Source: Blastocatellia bacterium (lineage in GTDB: Bacteria; Acidobacteriota; Blastocatellia; Chloracidobacteriales; Chloracidobacteriaceae). Taken from it: a stretch of DNA of 38,617 nucleotides. A program made the translations under genes and the position numbers. The stretch is from contig JAIBAN010000078.1 in assembly GCA_019695185.1 (NCBI GenBank), positions 1 through 38,617 on the forward strand, given 5' to 3'. The notes under the pieces were generated by a model. The model saw nothing but the letters and a program-made list of their open reading frames with translations, was not told the origin of the DNA and ran no database searches. Below are positions 1 through 6,529 of the stretch, in pieces. Positions within the stretch are counted from its first letter, which is position 1. The number at the start of each line of letters is the position of its first letter.

Positions 1-240
1 GAGCCGGTTCCGGAACCGGCTCTGACGCCTCAGAAAATCGCCGCGCTCCCGCCTGATTTGGTTGACCAATTAAATCAGGCCGTAACTCTGGGCGATATCG
101 AGGCAGCCCTGCAAATCATTGATGTGATTCGCACCCATGACGCAAATCTGGCCCAGGAGTTGAAAACCCTGACCCGCAATTACCGCTTTGATGAAATTCA
201 GGAAGTGCTGGCGGTGGTTTCGGAAAACAGCCTGGGATAA
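1..240 (+). CDS. 3' end of a probable hybrid sensor kinase / response regulator
   Basis: Open from the window edge in frame 1, ending at TAA 238-240; the start lies outside. The visible 79 residues are a Pro-rich linker (EPVPEPALTPQK) followed by a helical segment (LVDQLNQAVTLGDIEAAL, then an acidic and leucine-rich stretch ending LAVVSENSLG). A short helical tail of this sort, with a pattern like 'L..A...GDI......' , closes many hybrid histidine kinases and response regulators of cyanobacterial and acidobacterial type, where it sits after the receiver domain. That family assignment is from resemblance of the tail only: no kinase, ATPase or receiver motif is visible here. It could equally be the end of another multidomain signalling protein. 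A heptamer element begins right after the stop. Confidence 0.5.
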   Translation, partial: EPVPEPALTPQKIAALPPDLVDQLNQAVTLGDIEAALQIIDVIRTHDANLAQELKTLTRNYRFDEIQEVLAVVSENSLG

Positions 241-440
241 TTGAGCATTGAGAATTGAGAATTGAGAATGCCTTTGGTGCATTATTCAATCCATATCTTT
301 TTCAAATGGTTCCAGCGAAATCAGTGGTTTCCCCAACAATTCTCAATTCTCAATTCTCAATTCTCAATTCTCAATTCTCAATTCTCAATTCTCAATTCTC
401 AATTCTCAATTCTCAATTCTCAATTCTCAATTCTCAATTC
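241..440. repeat. Heptamer inverted element, AATTGAG type (very asymmetric arms)
   Basis: Left arm 241-269 carries about three to four AATTGAG-type units (first one degenerate). Right arm 338-435 is 14 uninterrupted AATTCTC copies plus AATTC. The core between them (270-337) is unique in this window. Arms are reverse complements, so a stem limited by the short arm can form, and the surplus right-arm copies would slip against it. The right arm ends 16 nt before the next start codon, immediately upstream of the AGAGG ribosome binding site. Confidence 0.9.
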
Positions 441-451
441 CAGAGGTTTTT

Positions 452-1045
452 ATGGTTGCTCTTGTCTGCTTTCTTTTGAGTTTGTGGCCCCAGCATTTTT
501 CAACTGCACAAACTGACCCTGAACTGACCAATGAAGACAAAGCCGTGTTCCAGGCGGTGCTGGCCGATTTTGCCAAGTCCAAAATTGAAGGTTCAATGGT
601 TCGGGGCACCAAGGAAAACTGGATTCTCGTTCACCACAAATCCGAAAACAGAACGTTCTGGCTGACGGATGCACAGCTTAATGCCGACCTTGGCTCCCAA
701 TATCGCATCCCACCTGAAATCCGCGAAAATCTTCGTTCCAGGAATCTCCAGTCCGTTTCCGTTCCGGTACTGGAAACCAAACAAATCCATGTGTTTGACC
801 GAAATTCATTCAAACCTTCGGAAACAAAACCGGATTTTGCCGGGGAGGATGGAATTCGCCAAAAGTATCCCCAGGCAAAAGCCTGGATTTGGGTCTATTT
901 GCCGGGATATTCCAGGTTTCGCCGCGAAGCAGTCGTCAGGTTTCAATTTTCACCTTCGCCACATGGCTCATCCGCCATCTATTCACTTCAGAAAAAAGGG
1001 CAAAAATGGGAAATCGTGTGGAAGAAAATCTCCCATTATGTGTAA
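452..1045 (+). CDS. Secreted protein of unknown function (197 aa)
   Basis: The start ATG 452 has AGAGG five bases upstream; this site lies just beyond the heptamer array. The N-terminus (MVALVCFLLSLWPQHFSTAQ) is a short signal peptide with likely cleavage after TAQ, so the product should be exported. The mature part is mixed charge with many aromatic residues. Its last third (residues about 140-197) looks like a compact beta-rich domain, ending with alternating Trp/Ile/Val residues (KWEIVWKKISHYV). Such an 'x-W-x-I-x-x-x-x' ending is typical of small secreted NTF2-like or beta-sandwich proteins, but I do not recognise a family. It is followed after 14 nt by the next gene on the same strand, so the two are probably cotranscribed. 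Confidence 0.75.
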   Translation: MVALVCFLLSLWPQHFSTAQTDPELTNEDKAVFQAVLADFAKSKIEGSMVRGTKENWILVHHKSENRTFWLTDAQLNADLGSQYRIPPEIRENLRSRNLQSVSVPVLETKQIHVFDRNSFKPSETKPDFAGEDGIRQKYPQAKAWIWVYLPGYSRFRREAVVRFQFSPSPHGSSAIYSLQKKGQKWEIVWKKISHYV

Positions 1046-1059
1046 CAGGAGGAAGACTA

Positions 1060-1569
1060 ATGGTAGCCAAAAAGAAGCTGCAGCCCCCTGCCATGCTGAT
1101 GGCTGGATTGCCGCAGGGGGAAAGGGAAACAGTTGCATCCTGGTGGCAAGAGCTTCCGGATGAAACCCGGCAAGAAATGAGCCTGCTTTGGGATAACCGG
1201 CAGGATTCCTGTTCCTATTTGACCGAACGCAACGAAGCTGGTGGGTTGCGCTGGCGCAAGCTGCCACTGGTTAGTGCCCGTTTTGTGGAGCGGGATGAGC
1301 CCGTTCCGAGCGAACCAAATTGGAGCTGGGAGCTGTTTGAGTATGTAGTGAGTCATCCCGAACTTCATCTGGCAGAGCTAATGGAGCCCCGGACTTTCCA
1401 TATCTGTACAGCCCACGAGGTGGCCCGTGCCGCTTTGCAGACAGGTCTGATTCCACATGATTTTGCCTGCCCCTTTGCTTCGGAAACCTGCCTGATGCGG
1501 CACATTCTGGACCTTCGCCCCGGAGCCAGCCTCAAACTGGTTACAACTGAGGATTGCATCCAGGACTGA
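1060..1569 (+). CDS. Hypothetical protein (169 aa)
   Basis: The frame is open further upstream, but ATG 1060 is chosen because a full AGGAGG (1048-1053) lies six bases before it and because an earlier start would overlap the preceding gene by over 150 bases. There is no signal peptide or membrane segment. The N-terminal half contains a helical acidic stretch with WWQELPDETRQEMSLLWD. The C-terminal half has His/Cys residues (HICTAHEVA, FACPFASETCLMRHIL), which could bind a metal but do not form a CxxC pair. The protein ends in ...CIQD and its TGA stop (1567-1569) is inside a GGACTGA heptamer of the adjoining element. No family is recognised. It probably forms an operon with the secreted protein upstream. 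Confidence 0.7.
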   Translation: MVAKKKLQPPAMLMAGLPQGERETVASWWQELPDETRQEMSLLWDNRQDSCSYLTERNEAGGLRWRKLPLVSARFVERDEPVPSEPNWSWELFEYVVSHPELHLAELMEPRTFHICTAHEVARAALQTGLIPHDFACPFASETCLMRHILDLRPGASLKLVTTEDCIQD

Positions 1570-1685
1570 AGACTCCATCCGGGACTGAGGACCCCGCACA
1601 GGACTGAGGACTGAGGGTCAAGTTTCCCTGCCATTACTTTGCATGAAACAACTCAGTCCTCAGTCCTCAGTCCTCAGTCCTCAAG
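1563..1685. repeat. Heptamer inverted element, GGACTGA type, between convergent genes
   Basis: Left arm 1563-1615 holds about five GGACTGA units with two irregular interruptions (CCATCCG and CCCGCACA). Right arm 1651-1685 holds four to five TCAGTCC units. The core (about 1616-1650) closely matches that of the element at 3394-3508 (CTGCCATTACTTTGCATGA versus CTGTCATTCTTTTGCATGA). Both flanking convergent genes take their TGA stop from the arms: the plus-strand gene from the left arm, the minus-strand protease from the right arm. Confidence 0.85.
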
Positions 1686-3128
1686 CTTTTTTGGTTTTTC
1701 CGGAGTTATTGTTTCTGAATCAGTTGCTTCTTCATCTGATGAGGCAACTTTGGCCAGGGGAGATTGGGAATCCTCCAGATGTTTCATCCGGAATTCAATC
1801 GCGGAGGCCACAGCCCGGCGGGGATTGATGACACCCCAGCCCTGCCGGTCGGTTTCAACGTAGGGCAGGCGCTCAGAGGTTTTGATAAGAATTGATTTGA
1901 CCTGTTGAGGGGTCAGTTCGGGATTGGCTTCCAGAATTTGCGCAATCACTGAGGTCACGATTGGTGCGGCAAAACTGGTGCCGTCCACGTGCTTGTAATG
2001 ACCGGAAATCACATTCCGGTCTTTGAGTTTGATTTCCACCAGATGTCGGACCAGATAAGTGGCCAGATTGAGCGAGGCATCCAGGTCGGCGTCAATGCCG
2101 GGATATTGCCGCAAAATGACTTTCAGGTTGTCGTCGTTGGCGCGATTGAGCCGGTCCAATAACATGGCTTCGTCAGCCGTGGTGGTTTGGGGCAAAATCG
2201 GAGCCGCCACCCAGATTCCCGGCGCAATGACTTCGGGTTTTTGCAAACCGTCCACTGTCGGGCCGTAACTGGAGTGGTACATGCCATGTTCTTTGGAATC
2301 AAGTGAGTTTTTGTCATCAAGCCCGCCCACCGTAATCACCGAAGGGGCACTGGCGGGAGGTACCACCGGATGATTGGACTGAAACCCGGCATTGCCCACG
2401 GCTGCCACGACCACAATCCCGCGCCGGACAGCTTCTTCGGCTGATTGGGAAAGGGAATCGTGCAGGTATGAGGCTTCATAGTCGCCCCCGCAGGAAACAT
2501 TGACGACGCGGATATTGTAGCGTTCCTGATTTTCAATCACCCAATCAAATCCCCGGCGGATGTCGTCGTGTTTAATCCGGCGGGCGCTGCCCACTTTGAC
2601 CAGAACCAGTTTGGCATCAGAGGCAATGCCCCGGTACAGACCTTCGGACAAAAAGCCGTTCCCGGCAGCCACCACCGATGTCATCATGCCGTGCCAGCTT
2701 GAAACATCATGGTTTTTGAGTTCTTCCAGATTCCCCTCGCCCGTCACGATATTGTGGTACTGGACAATCCGATTTACCGGGCGCAACAGGTCAGGATGGC
2801 CAAAGAAACCTGAATCCAGAAACGCCATGGTCACGCCGCGTCCTGTGTAGCGCGGGCTGGCCCCCAGCCTGAGCGGGGTTGGCAAAATTGTAAAATCGCG
2901 GACTTTTCCACCTTGGGGAAAATAGAGGTTAATCCGGGCTTTGGCCCTCGCAAAATGGTCAACACAGTCGCGGCAGACCCCCTCAGTCTCATTCCAGCGA
3001 GGGAGGTTTGATTTCAGCAGGTCGCGGACCTCGCCCGTGAGGCGGGAGGGAAAATACATATAATCCGAATCAAGCGTTCGGTAACAGACGGAACAAACTT
3101 TCTTCATTGGTTTTCTGACCTTCGACAT
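1674..3128 (-). CDS. Subtilisin-like serine peptidase (S8) with N-terminal Cys4 motif, no signal peptide
   Basis: A 484-residue subtilase. The catalytic triad is visible: Asp105 (AFLDSGFFGHPDL), His146 (SSWHGMMTSVVAAGNG) and Ser385 (DGTSFAAP); the oxyanion-hole Asn is in VVAAVGNAG. The N-terminus has no signal peptide or propeptide. It carries two CxxC pairs (Cys12/15 and Cys52/55), which look like a small zinc-binding knuckle. An insertion of about 60 residues (about 310-375, DEAMLLDRLNRANDDNL...) lies between the oxyanion region and the catalytic Ser. The C-terminal 40 residues are charged and probably disordered. The product is predicted to act in the cytoplasm, unlike most subtilases. The start is seven bases after the stop of the M28 remnant. 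The stop TGA is formed by a GGACTGA heptamer. Family assignment is firm; substrate is unknown. Confidence 0.93.
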   Translation of the reverse strand: MSKVRKPMKKVCSVCYRTLDSDYMYFPSRLTGEVRDLLKSNLPRWNETEGVCRDCVDHFARAKARINLYFPQGGKVRDFTILPTPLRLGASPRYTGRGVTMAFLDSGFFGHPDLLRPVNRIVQYHNIVTGEGNLEELKNHDVSSWHGMMTSVVAAGNGFLSEGLYRGIASDAKLVLVKVGSARRIKHDDIRRGFDWVIENQERYNIRVVNVSCGGDYEASYLHDSLSQSAEEAVRRGIVVVAAVGNAGFQSNHPVVPPASAPSVITVGGLDDKNSLDSKEHGMYHSSYGPTVDGLQKPEVIAPGIWVAAPILPQTTTADEAMLLDRLNRANDDNLKVILRQYPGIDADLDASLNLATYLVRHLVEIKLKDRNVISGHYKHVDGTSFAAPIVTSVIAQILEANPELTPQQVKSILIKTSERLPYVETDRQGWGVINPRRAVASAIEFRMKHLEDSQSPLAKVASSDEEATDSETITPEKPKKLED

Positions 3129-3135
3129 GGAACGC

Positions 3136-3384
3136 TCACTTTTCGCCGAACTGATGAAAACAATAGGCTGCCAAAACCTGTGTCACGGCGCGCAAAAAAC
3201 CGTAATCCAGTGTTTCAGGCGTGTCAGACCGTTGATGGTAATGGGGATTGCGAAATTCGGCGGTGTCAGTCCACATGACAGCAGGAATTCCGGCCTTCCA
3301 AAATGGCTCATGGTCGCTGCGCCCAAGAACGGGAAGACTCTGTTCGACTCCAAAATACACCTTTAAGCCCGTCACGGGAAGCAC
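3136..3384 (-). pseudogene. 5'-truncated remnant of an M28-family zinc aminopeptidase
   Basis: The 82-residue frame matches only the last part of M28 peptidases: GRSDHEPFWKAGIPAVMWTD, then FRNPHYHQRSDTPETLDY, where the His of NPHYH is one of the family's zinc ligands. The N-terminal region with the other metal ligands and the catalytic Glu is absent. Upstream the frame runs into a heptamer element at 3394, and beyond that lies pmbA, so the rest of the gene is lost. A GTG at 3384 gives a possible start but has no convincing ribosome binding site. Most likely this is a decayed gene whose 5' part was removed when the repeat element arrived or during a deletion at it. A translated short protein cannot be excluded. 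Confidence 0.7.
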
Positions 3385-3393
3385 TGATTTGAA

Positions 3394-3508
3394 AGGACTG
3401 AGGACTGAGGACTGAGGACCGAGTTATCCTGTCATTCTTTTGCATGAAAAAACTCAGTCCTCAGTCCTCAGTCCTCAGTCCTTGAATTGTCCTCAGTCCT
3501 CAGTCCTG
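3394..3508. repeat. Heptamer inverted element, GGACTGA type
   Basis: Left arm 3394-3422 has three to four GGACTGA units, the last changed to GGACCGA. Right arm 3452-3508 has four TCAGTCC units, a break (TTGAATTG), then two more. The core is nearly the same as that of the element at 1563-1685. It separates the truncated M28 remnant from the end of pmbA, both on the minus strand. Confidence 0.87.
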
Positions 3509-3512
3509 CCTT

Positions 3513-4859
3513 TTATTCTCCGCTCACGGTCATTTGGGAAAATTTGATCGTTGGAGCGGTGACCCGTCCCCGGAAATCAAGATCGTTCCCAATCATTTCA
3601 AGGTTCATGAGCATATCTTTAAGATTGCTGGCCACTGTGACTTCCTCAACCGGGAAGGTCAGTTTTCCGTCTTCAATCCAGACCCCGCTGGCCCCCTGGG
3701 AATAATCCCCATTCACGGTATTGACCCCGAAGCCAATCAATTCAGTGACATAAAAACCGTTTTTGACCGAACTCACGATTTCTTCAGGCGAGTAGGGGCC
3801 GGCTTGCATATAGAGGTTATTGACCCCCACCGACGGAGCCCCCACCAAACCCCGCGAGGCGTTTCCGGTGGATTTCAGATTCAGTTTTTTGGCAGTGTAA
3901 GTGTTGAGCAAATAATTTTTCAAAATTCCGTTTTCAATCACCAGGGTTCTACGGGTAGGCAGCCCTTCACCGTCAAAGGGGCGGGACCCGGCTGCTCCCG
4001 GCAGGCGTCCATCGTCAATCACAGTCAATCCCGGCACGGCAATAGCTTCTTCCAGTTTTCCCACCAGGAACGAGGATTTGCGGAAAACCGCATCGCCCGA
4101 AACAGCGCTGAAAATTTCGCCCAGAAAACGTTGTGCGACAATCGGGTCATAGACCACCGGGCAGGTTTGGGTTTTGACCTTGCGCCCGCCCAGCTTGCGA
4201 ATCGTTCGTGCTGCTGCGCGGCGGCCAATGGACTCCGGGCTTTCCATTGTTGCCAGGGAACGGCGGGAGTCGTACCACCAATCCCGTTGCAGGTGGCCAT
4301 TTTCCTCTGCGACCGGAACCGTAGCGAGGGAAACAAACGTGCCGCTGTATTCACCGGCAAACCCCAGCGAGTTGGCCAAAATGGTGCGTCCGCTGACACT
4401 ATCCAGCCCACCGCCCTCAAAATTGACAATCCGGGGGTCAAACTCACGGGCAGCCTGTTCGGCTGCCAGGGCCATGGAAATTTTGGTTTCCGCTGACAGG
4501 TCAAGCACCGCCTGGTCAAAGAGGTTCAGGTCAGGCCATGCGGTCGCCAGTTCTTCGGCTTCAGGAAGGCCCAACGTGTCATCCACCGAGGTTGCCTGGG
4601 CGAGTGTCACTGCCGTCGCAATCAGGTTGGCAATTCCATCTGAAGAAAAATCGGAGGAAGAAACCGACGCCTGCCGGCCATTACACAGCACACGCAAGCC
4701 CAGCCCTTTCGAGGCCGATTCCTTGAGGGTTTCAACGCTTCCCAAACGGACTGAAACGGAAAACTCCACGCCTTCGCGCAGAATGACTTCAGCCGCCGAA
4801 GCGCCTTGCGCCACGGCTTTTTTGACAATCTCAGCAGCAAAATCAGGGGTCAGGTTCAT
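3513..4859 (-). CDS. pmbA: TldD/PmbA family protein, PmbA (TldE) type
   Basis: A 448-residue protein of the TldD/PmbA family, the normal length for PmbA. In known systems TldD and TldE/PmbA form a heterodimeric cytoplasmic metalloprotease that matures modified peptides (such as microcin B17) and degrades CcdA-like substrates; TldD carries the HExxxH zinc site. This protein lacks HExxxH and has the PmbA features: N-terminal AVAQGASAAEVILREG, a middle segment with VYDPIVAQRFLGEIFSAVSG, GEGLPTRRTLVIENGILK, and a C-terminal GVNTVNGDYSQGASGVWIE. No tldD is seen in the window. The start ATG directly abuts a TGAACCC heptamer array, and no Shine-Dalgarno sequence is visible. The gene ends just before the GGACTGA-type element. 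Confidence 0.9.
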   Translation of the reverse strand: MNLTPDFAAEIVKKAVAQGASAAEVILREGVEFSVSVRLGSVETLKESASKGLGLRVLCNGRQASVSSSDFSSDGIANLIATAVTLAQATSVDDTLGLPEAEELATAWPDLNLFDQAVLDLSAETKISMALAAEQAAREFDPRIVNFEGGGLDSVSGRTILANSLGFAGEYSGTFVSLATVPVAEENGHLQRDWWYDSRRSLATMESPESIGRRAAARTIRKLGGRKVKTQTCPVVYDPIVAQRFLGEIFSAVSGDAVFRKSSFLVGKLEEAIAVPGLTVIDDGRLPGAAGSRPFDGEGLPTRRTLVIENGILKNYLLNTYTAKKLNLKSTGNASRGLVGAPSVGVNNLYMQAGPYSPEEIVSSVKNGFYVTELIGFGVNTVNGDYSQGASGVWIEDGKLTFPVEEVTVASNLKDMLMNLEMIGNDLDFRGRVTAPTIKFSQMTVSGE

Positions 4860-4860
4860 A

Positions 4861-5023
4861 GGGTTCAGGGTTCAGGGTTCAGGGTTCAGGGTTCAGGGTT
4901 CAGGGTTCAGGGTTCGGGGTTTTCGATTACCAGGAAATTTGAAGTTCTGTAAGGGCTTTTATTGTCCATTGTCCATTGTCCATTTCAAAGACCCTAGACC
5001 CTAGACCCTGGACCCCAAACCCT
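4861..5023. repeat. Heptamer inverted element, GGGTTCA/GGGTCTA type with conserved core
   Basis: Left arm 4861-4916 is seven perfect GGGTTCA copies and one GGGTTCG. Right arm about 4988-5023 has GACCCTA-type units (reverse complement GGGTCTA), so the arms differ by a TC/CT swap and are only partly complementary. The core 4919-4987 (TTTCGATTACCAGG..., TTTGAAGTTCTG) matches the cores at 14791-14852 and, inverted, 38448-38523. Inside the core is a second nested heptamer, ATTGTCC three times (4961-4981). Confidence 0.9.
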
Positions 5024-5996
5024 ATCTTGATGCCGCCATTTGTTCCACAATTTTGGGTGGGACGGCAACCGCGTTTTTCATGTGCAGTTCACGGGTGAGG
5101 TGGCCCGCGACAAAAAGCCCTTTGACATTGGTTTCAAAGGTCACCGGGTCGTAGACCGGTCTGCCGTCCGGGGCAATCTCAATCCCGGAGGCGGCCAGCA
5201 GGGAAACGTCCGGGTCGGCTCCGAGCATGGCAAAAATATGTTGGCATTCCACGGCGCGTGGTTCGGATTGTCCTTCCACCGCCAGGATAACGGCTGTCGG
5301 GGTGACTTCAAGCACTTTGGACGAATACACAATCGTGATTTCGCCTTTGGCCTCAAACTGGGAAAGCGGCTCGCGGACCCAGGGCTTAATGCCAACCCGT
5401 TCCGGCTCGTTTTCCCGTGCTCCCAGCGTGGGCCGCCGCAGTGACCAGGTCACATTGGCGCTGCCCTCATGCAGAAAGAGGGTGACTTCGGCGGCTGAAT
5501 TACCGCCGCCCACAACAACGACACTCTGTCCGGCGAAAGGGTAGGCTTCTGAAAACCGGTAGGAAACCCGGTCCGGTGTTTCTCCTTTGACGCCCAGCTT
5601 GCGGGGAACTCCAAACCCACCGGTGGCAAACAAAACCCGTTGGGTCAGATAGGTTCCTTTGTCACTGACAACTTCAAACCCGCCGGAAACCGGTTGAACG
5701 GTGGTCACGCTCTCATGGGTTCGGATATTGAGCTTGTGTTCACGAAAGGCAAACTGGTTGTAGTAAATCAGGACCTCTTCGCGGGTGGGTTTGCCGGCCT
5801 TGGGTTTCAGGGTGCCGGGGGCGAGTTCAACTTCGTTGGGGGTCGAAAAAAGCGATTTCCCAATCGGGTAATTCGAGACGGTTTGGGCAATCACGCCCCG
5901 TTCCAGAATCACATAGCGCATCCCTTGCTGGTAAGCGGTGAATCCGGCAGCCAGACCCGCAGGTCCGGCACCAATGATGACAAGATCAAATTGCAT
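5022..5996 (-). CDS. ypdA: YpdA-family FAD/NAD(P)-dependent oxidoreductase (bacillithiol disulfide reductase-like)
   Basis: A 324-residue flavoprotein of the thioredoxin-reductase-like fold. An N-terminal FAD-binding GAGPAGLAAG (from residue 9) is followed by the YpdA-type segment NYPIGKSLFSTPNEVEL. Then come ATGGFGVPRKLGVKGE, an NADPH-binding VVVVGGGNSAAE (about residue 165) and a C-terminal TNVKGLFVAGH that completes the FAD site. It lacks the CxxC redox pair of thioredoxin reductases. This is characteristic of YpdA/Bdr proteins, which reduce bacillithiol disulfide in Firmicutes. Related proteins occur in Acidobacteriota and Bacteroidota, where the thiol partner is less certain. The reaction here is therefore inferred. 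The N-terminal Met is followed at once by the FAD motif, which fixes the start. Confidence 0.85.
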   Translation of the reverse strand: MQFDLVIIGAGPAGLAAGFTAYQQGMRYVILERGVIAQTVSNYPIGKSLFSTPNEVELAPGTLKPKAGKPTREEVLIYYNQFAFREHKLNIRTHESVTTVQPVSGGFEVVSDKGTYLTQRVLFATGGFGVPRKLGVKGETPDRVSYRFSEAYPFAGQSVVVVGGGNSAAEVTLFLHEGSANVTWSLRRPTLGARENEPERVGIKPWVREPLSQFEAKGEITIVYSSKVLEVTPTAVILAVEGQSEPRAVECQHIFAMLGADPDVSLLAASGIEIAPDGRPVYDPVTFETNVKGLFVAGHLTRELHMKNAVAVPPKIVEQMAASR

Positions 5997-6343
5997 GGCA
6001 GTATCCGTGACTGGTTGGTTCAGAGCAGGCTCTGGAAAGTGAAAAAGCGATCATAACAGCAGCAGCCGGGGATTGAAAAACCTGATTTCCCTTGAACCTC
6101 TGACTTTTTTCAGATTGAGCCGGTCCGCCCCCGTTGGTCCGGCGGTTGGAGTCGGCACTTCGCCTGCGGCACGGTTTACGCTGTCGGACGACTATGGTAA
6201 GGTTCGCAAAACCTCTATAAATCGCATAAAACAAAGTTTTCGGGAATCCTGATACCATTTGCCAGCAGCCACTCGAGTGGCTGGAGACAGTTGACCCAGG
6301 TCAACCTACAACTGGCGAATTTTGGTAAAATCCAGAGGACATT
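5997..6343. other. Divergent intergenic region with two perfect palindromes
   Basis: This 347-base region lies between the divergent ypdA and the small secreted peptide. It contains an 18-bp perfect palindrome at 6266-6283 (CAGCCACTCGAGTGGCTG) and, seven bases on, GTTGACC-CA-GGTCAAC at 6290-6305. The latter is enclosed by CAGTTG...CAACTG (6288-6315). These could be regulatory operators, a structured 5' leader for the plus-strand gene or a REP-like element. I saw no convincing sigma-70 promoter here. Confidence 0.6.
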
Positions 6344-6499
6344 ATGATGTTTCTTTTCGGATTGTGTTTCATTCTTGTACTTGCCCCCCTGACATCGAGC
6401 CTGACTGCAGGCGAACCCTCTCAAATTGCCAAGCCCGGCCATATCGCCAAACCGGGACATGTTTTACCCAAGGGATGTGAGCGACCGGATGCCAACTAG
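6344..6499 (+). CDS. Small secreted peptide with KPGH repeat (51 aa)
   Basis: Begins ATG 6344 (or the adjacent ATG 6347), with AGAGGA at 6334-6339 as a well-placed ribosome binding site; stop TAG 6497-6499. Residues 1-22 form a hydrophobic signal peptide (MMFLFGLCFILVLAPLTSSL). The mature part of roughly 28 residues contains two tandem copies of IAKPGH (18-bp DNA repeats at 6425-6460), then VLPKGCERPDAN with a single Cys. The next gene, 30 bases downstream on the same strand, carries three copies of IQKPGH. That shared motif and the ribosome binding site argue that the short frame is real. No function is known to me. It could be a secreted metal-binding or signalling peptide (His and Cys present), or a leftover of a duplicated segment of its neighbour. 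Confidence 0.65.
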   Translation: MMFLFGLCFILVLAPLTSSLTAGEPSQIAKPGHIAKPGHVLPKGCERPDAN

Positions 6500-6529
6500 C
6501 CATCGAGTCATGGGACAGCAGGAATTACA

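Noticed and set aside
255..516. Open frames with FSILNSQ-type repeat proteins
   Set aside because: They are translations of the AATTCTC heptamer array, with no ribosome binding site and no continuation outside the repeat.
3534..5004. Long plus-strand frames opposite pmbA
   Set aside because: They are antisense shadows of a well-conserved gene, with low-complexity Ser/Arg/Pro composition and no recognisable domain.
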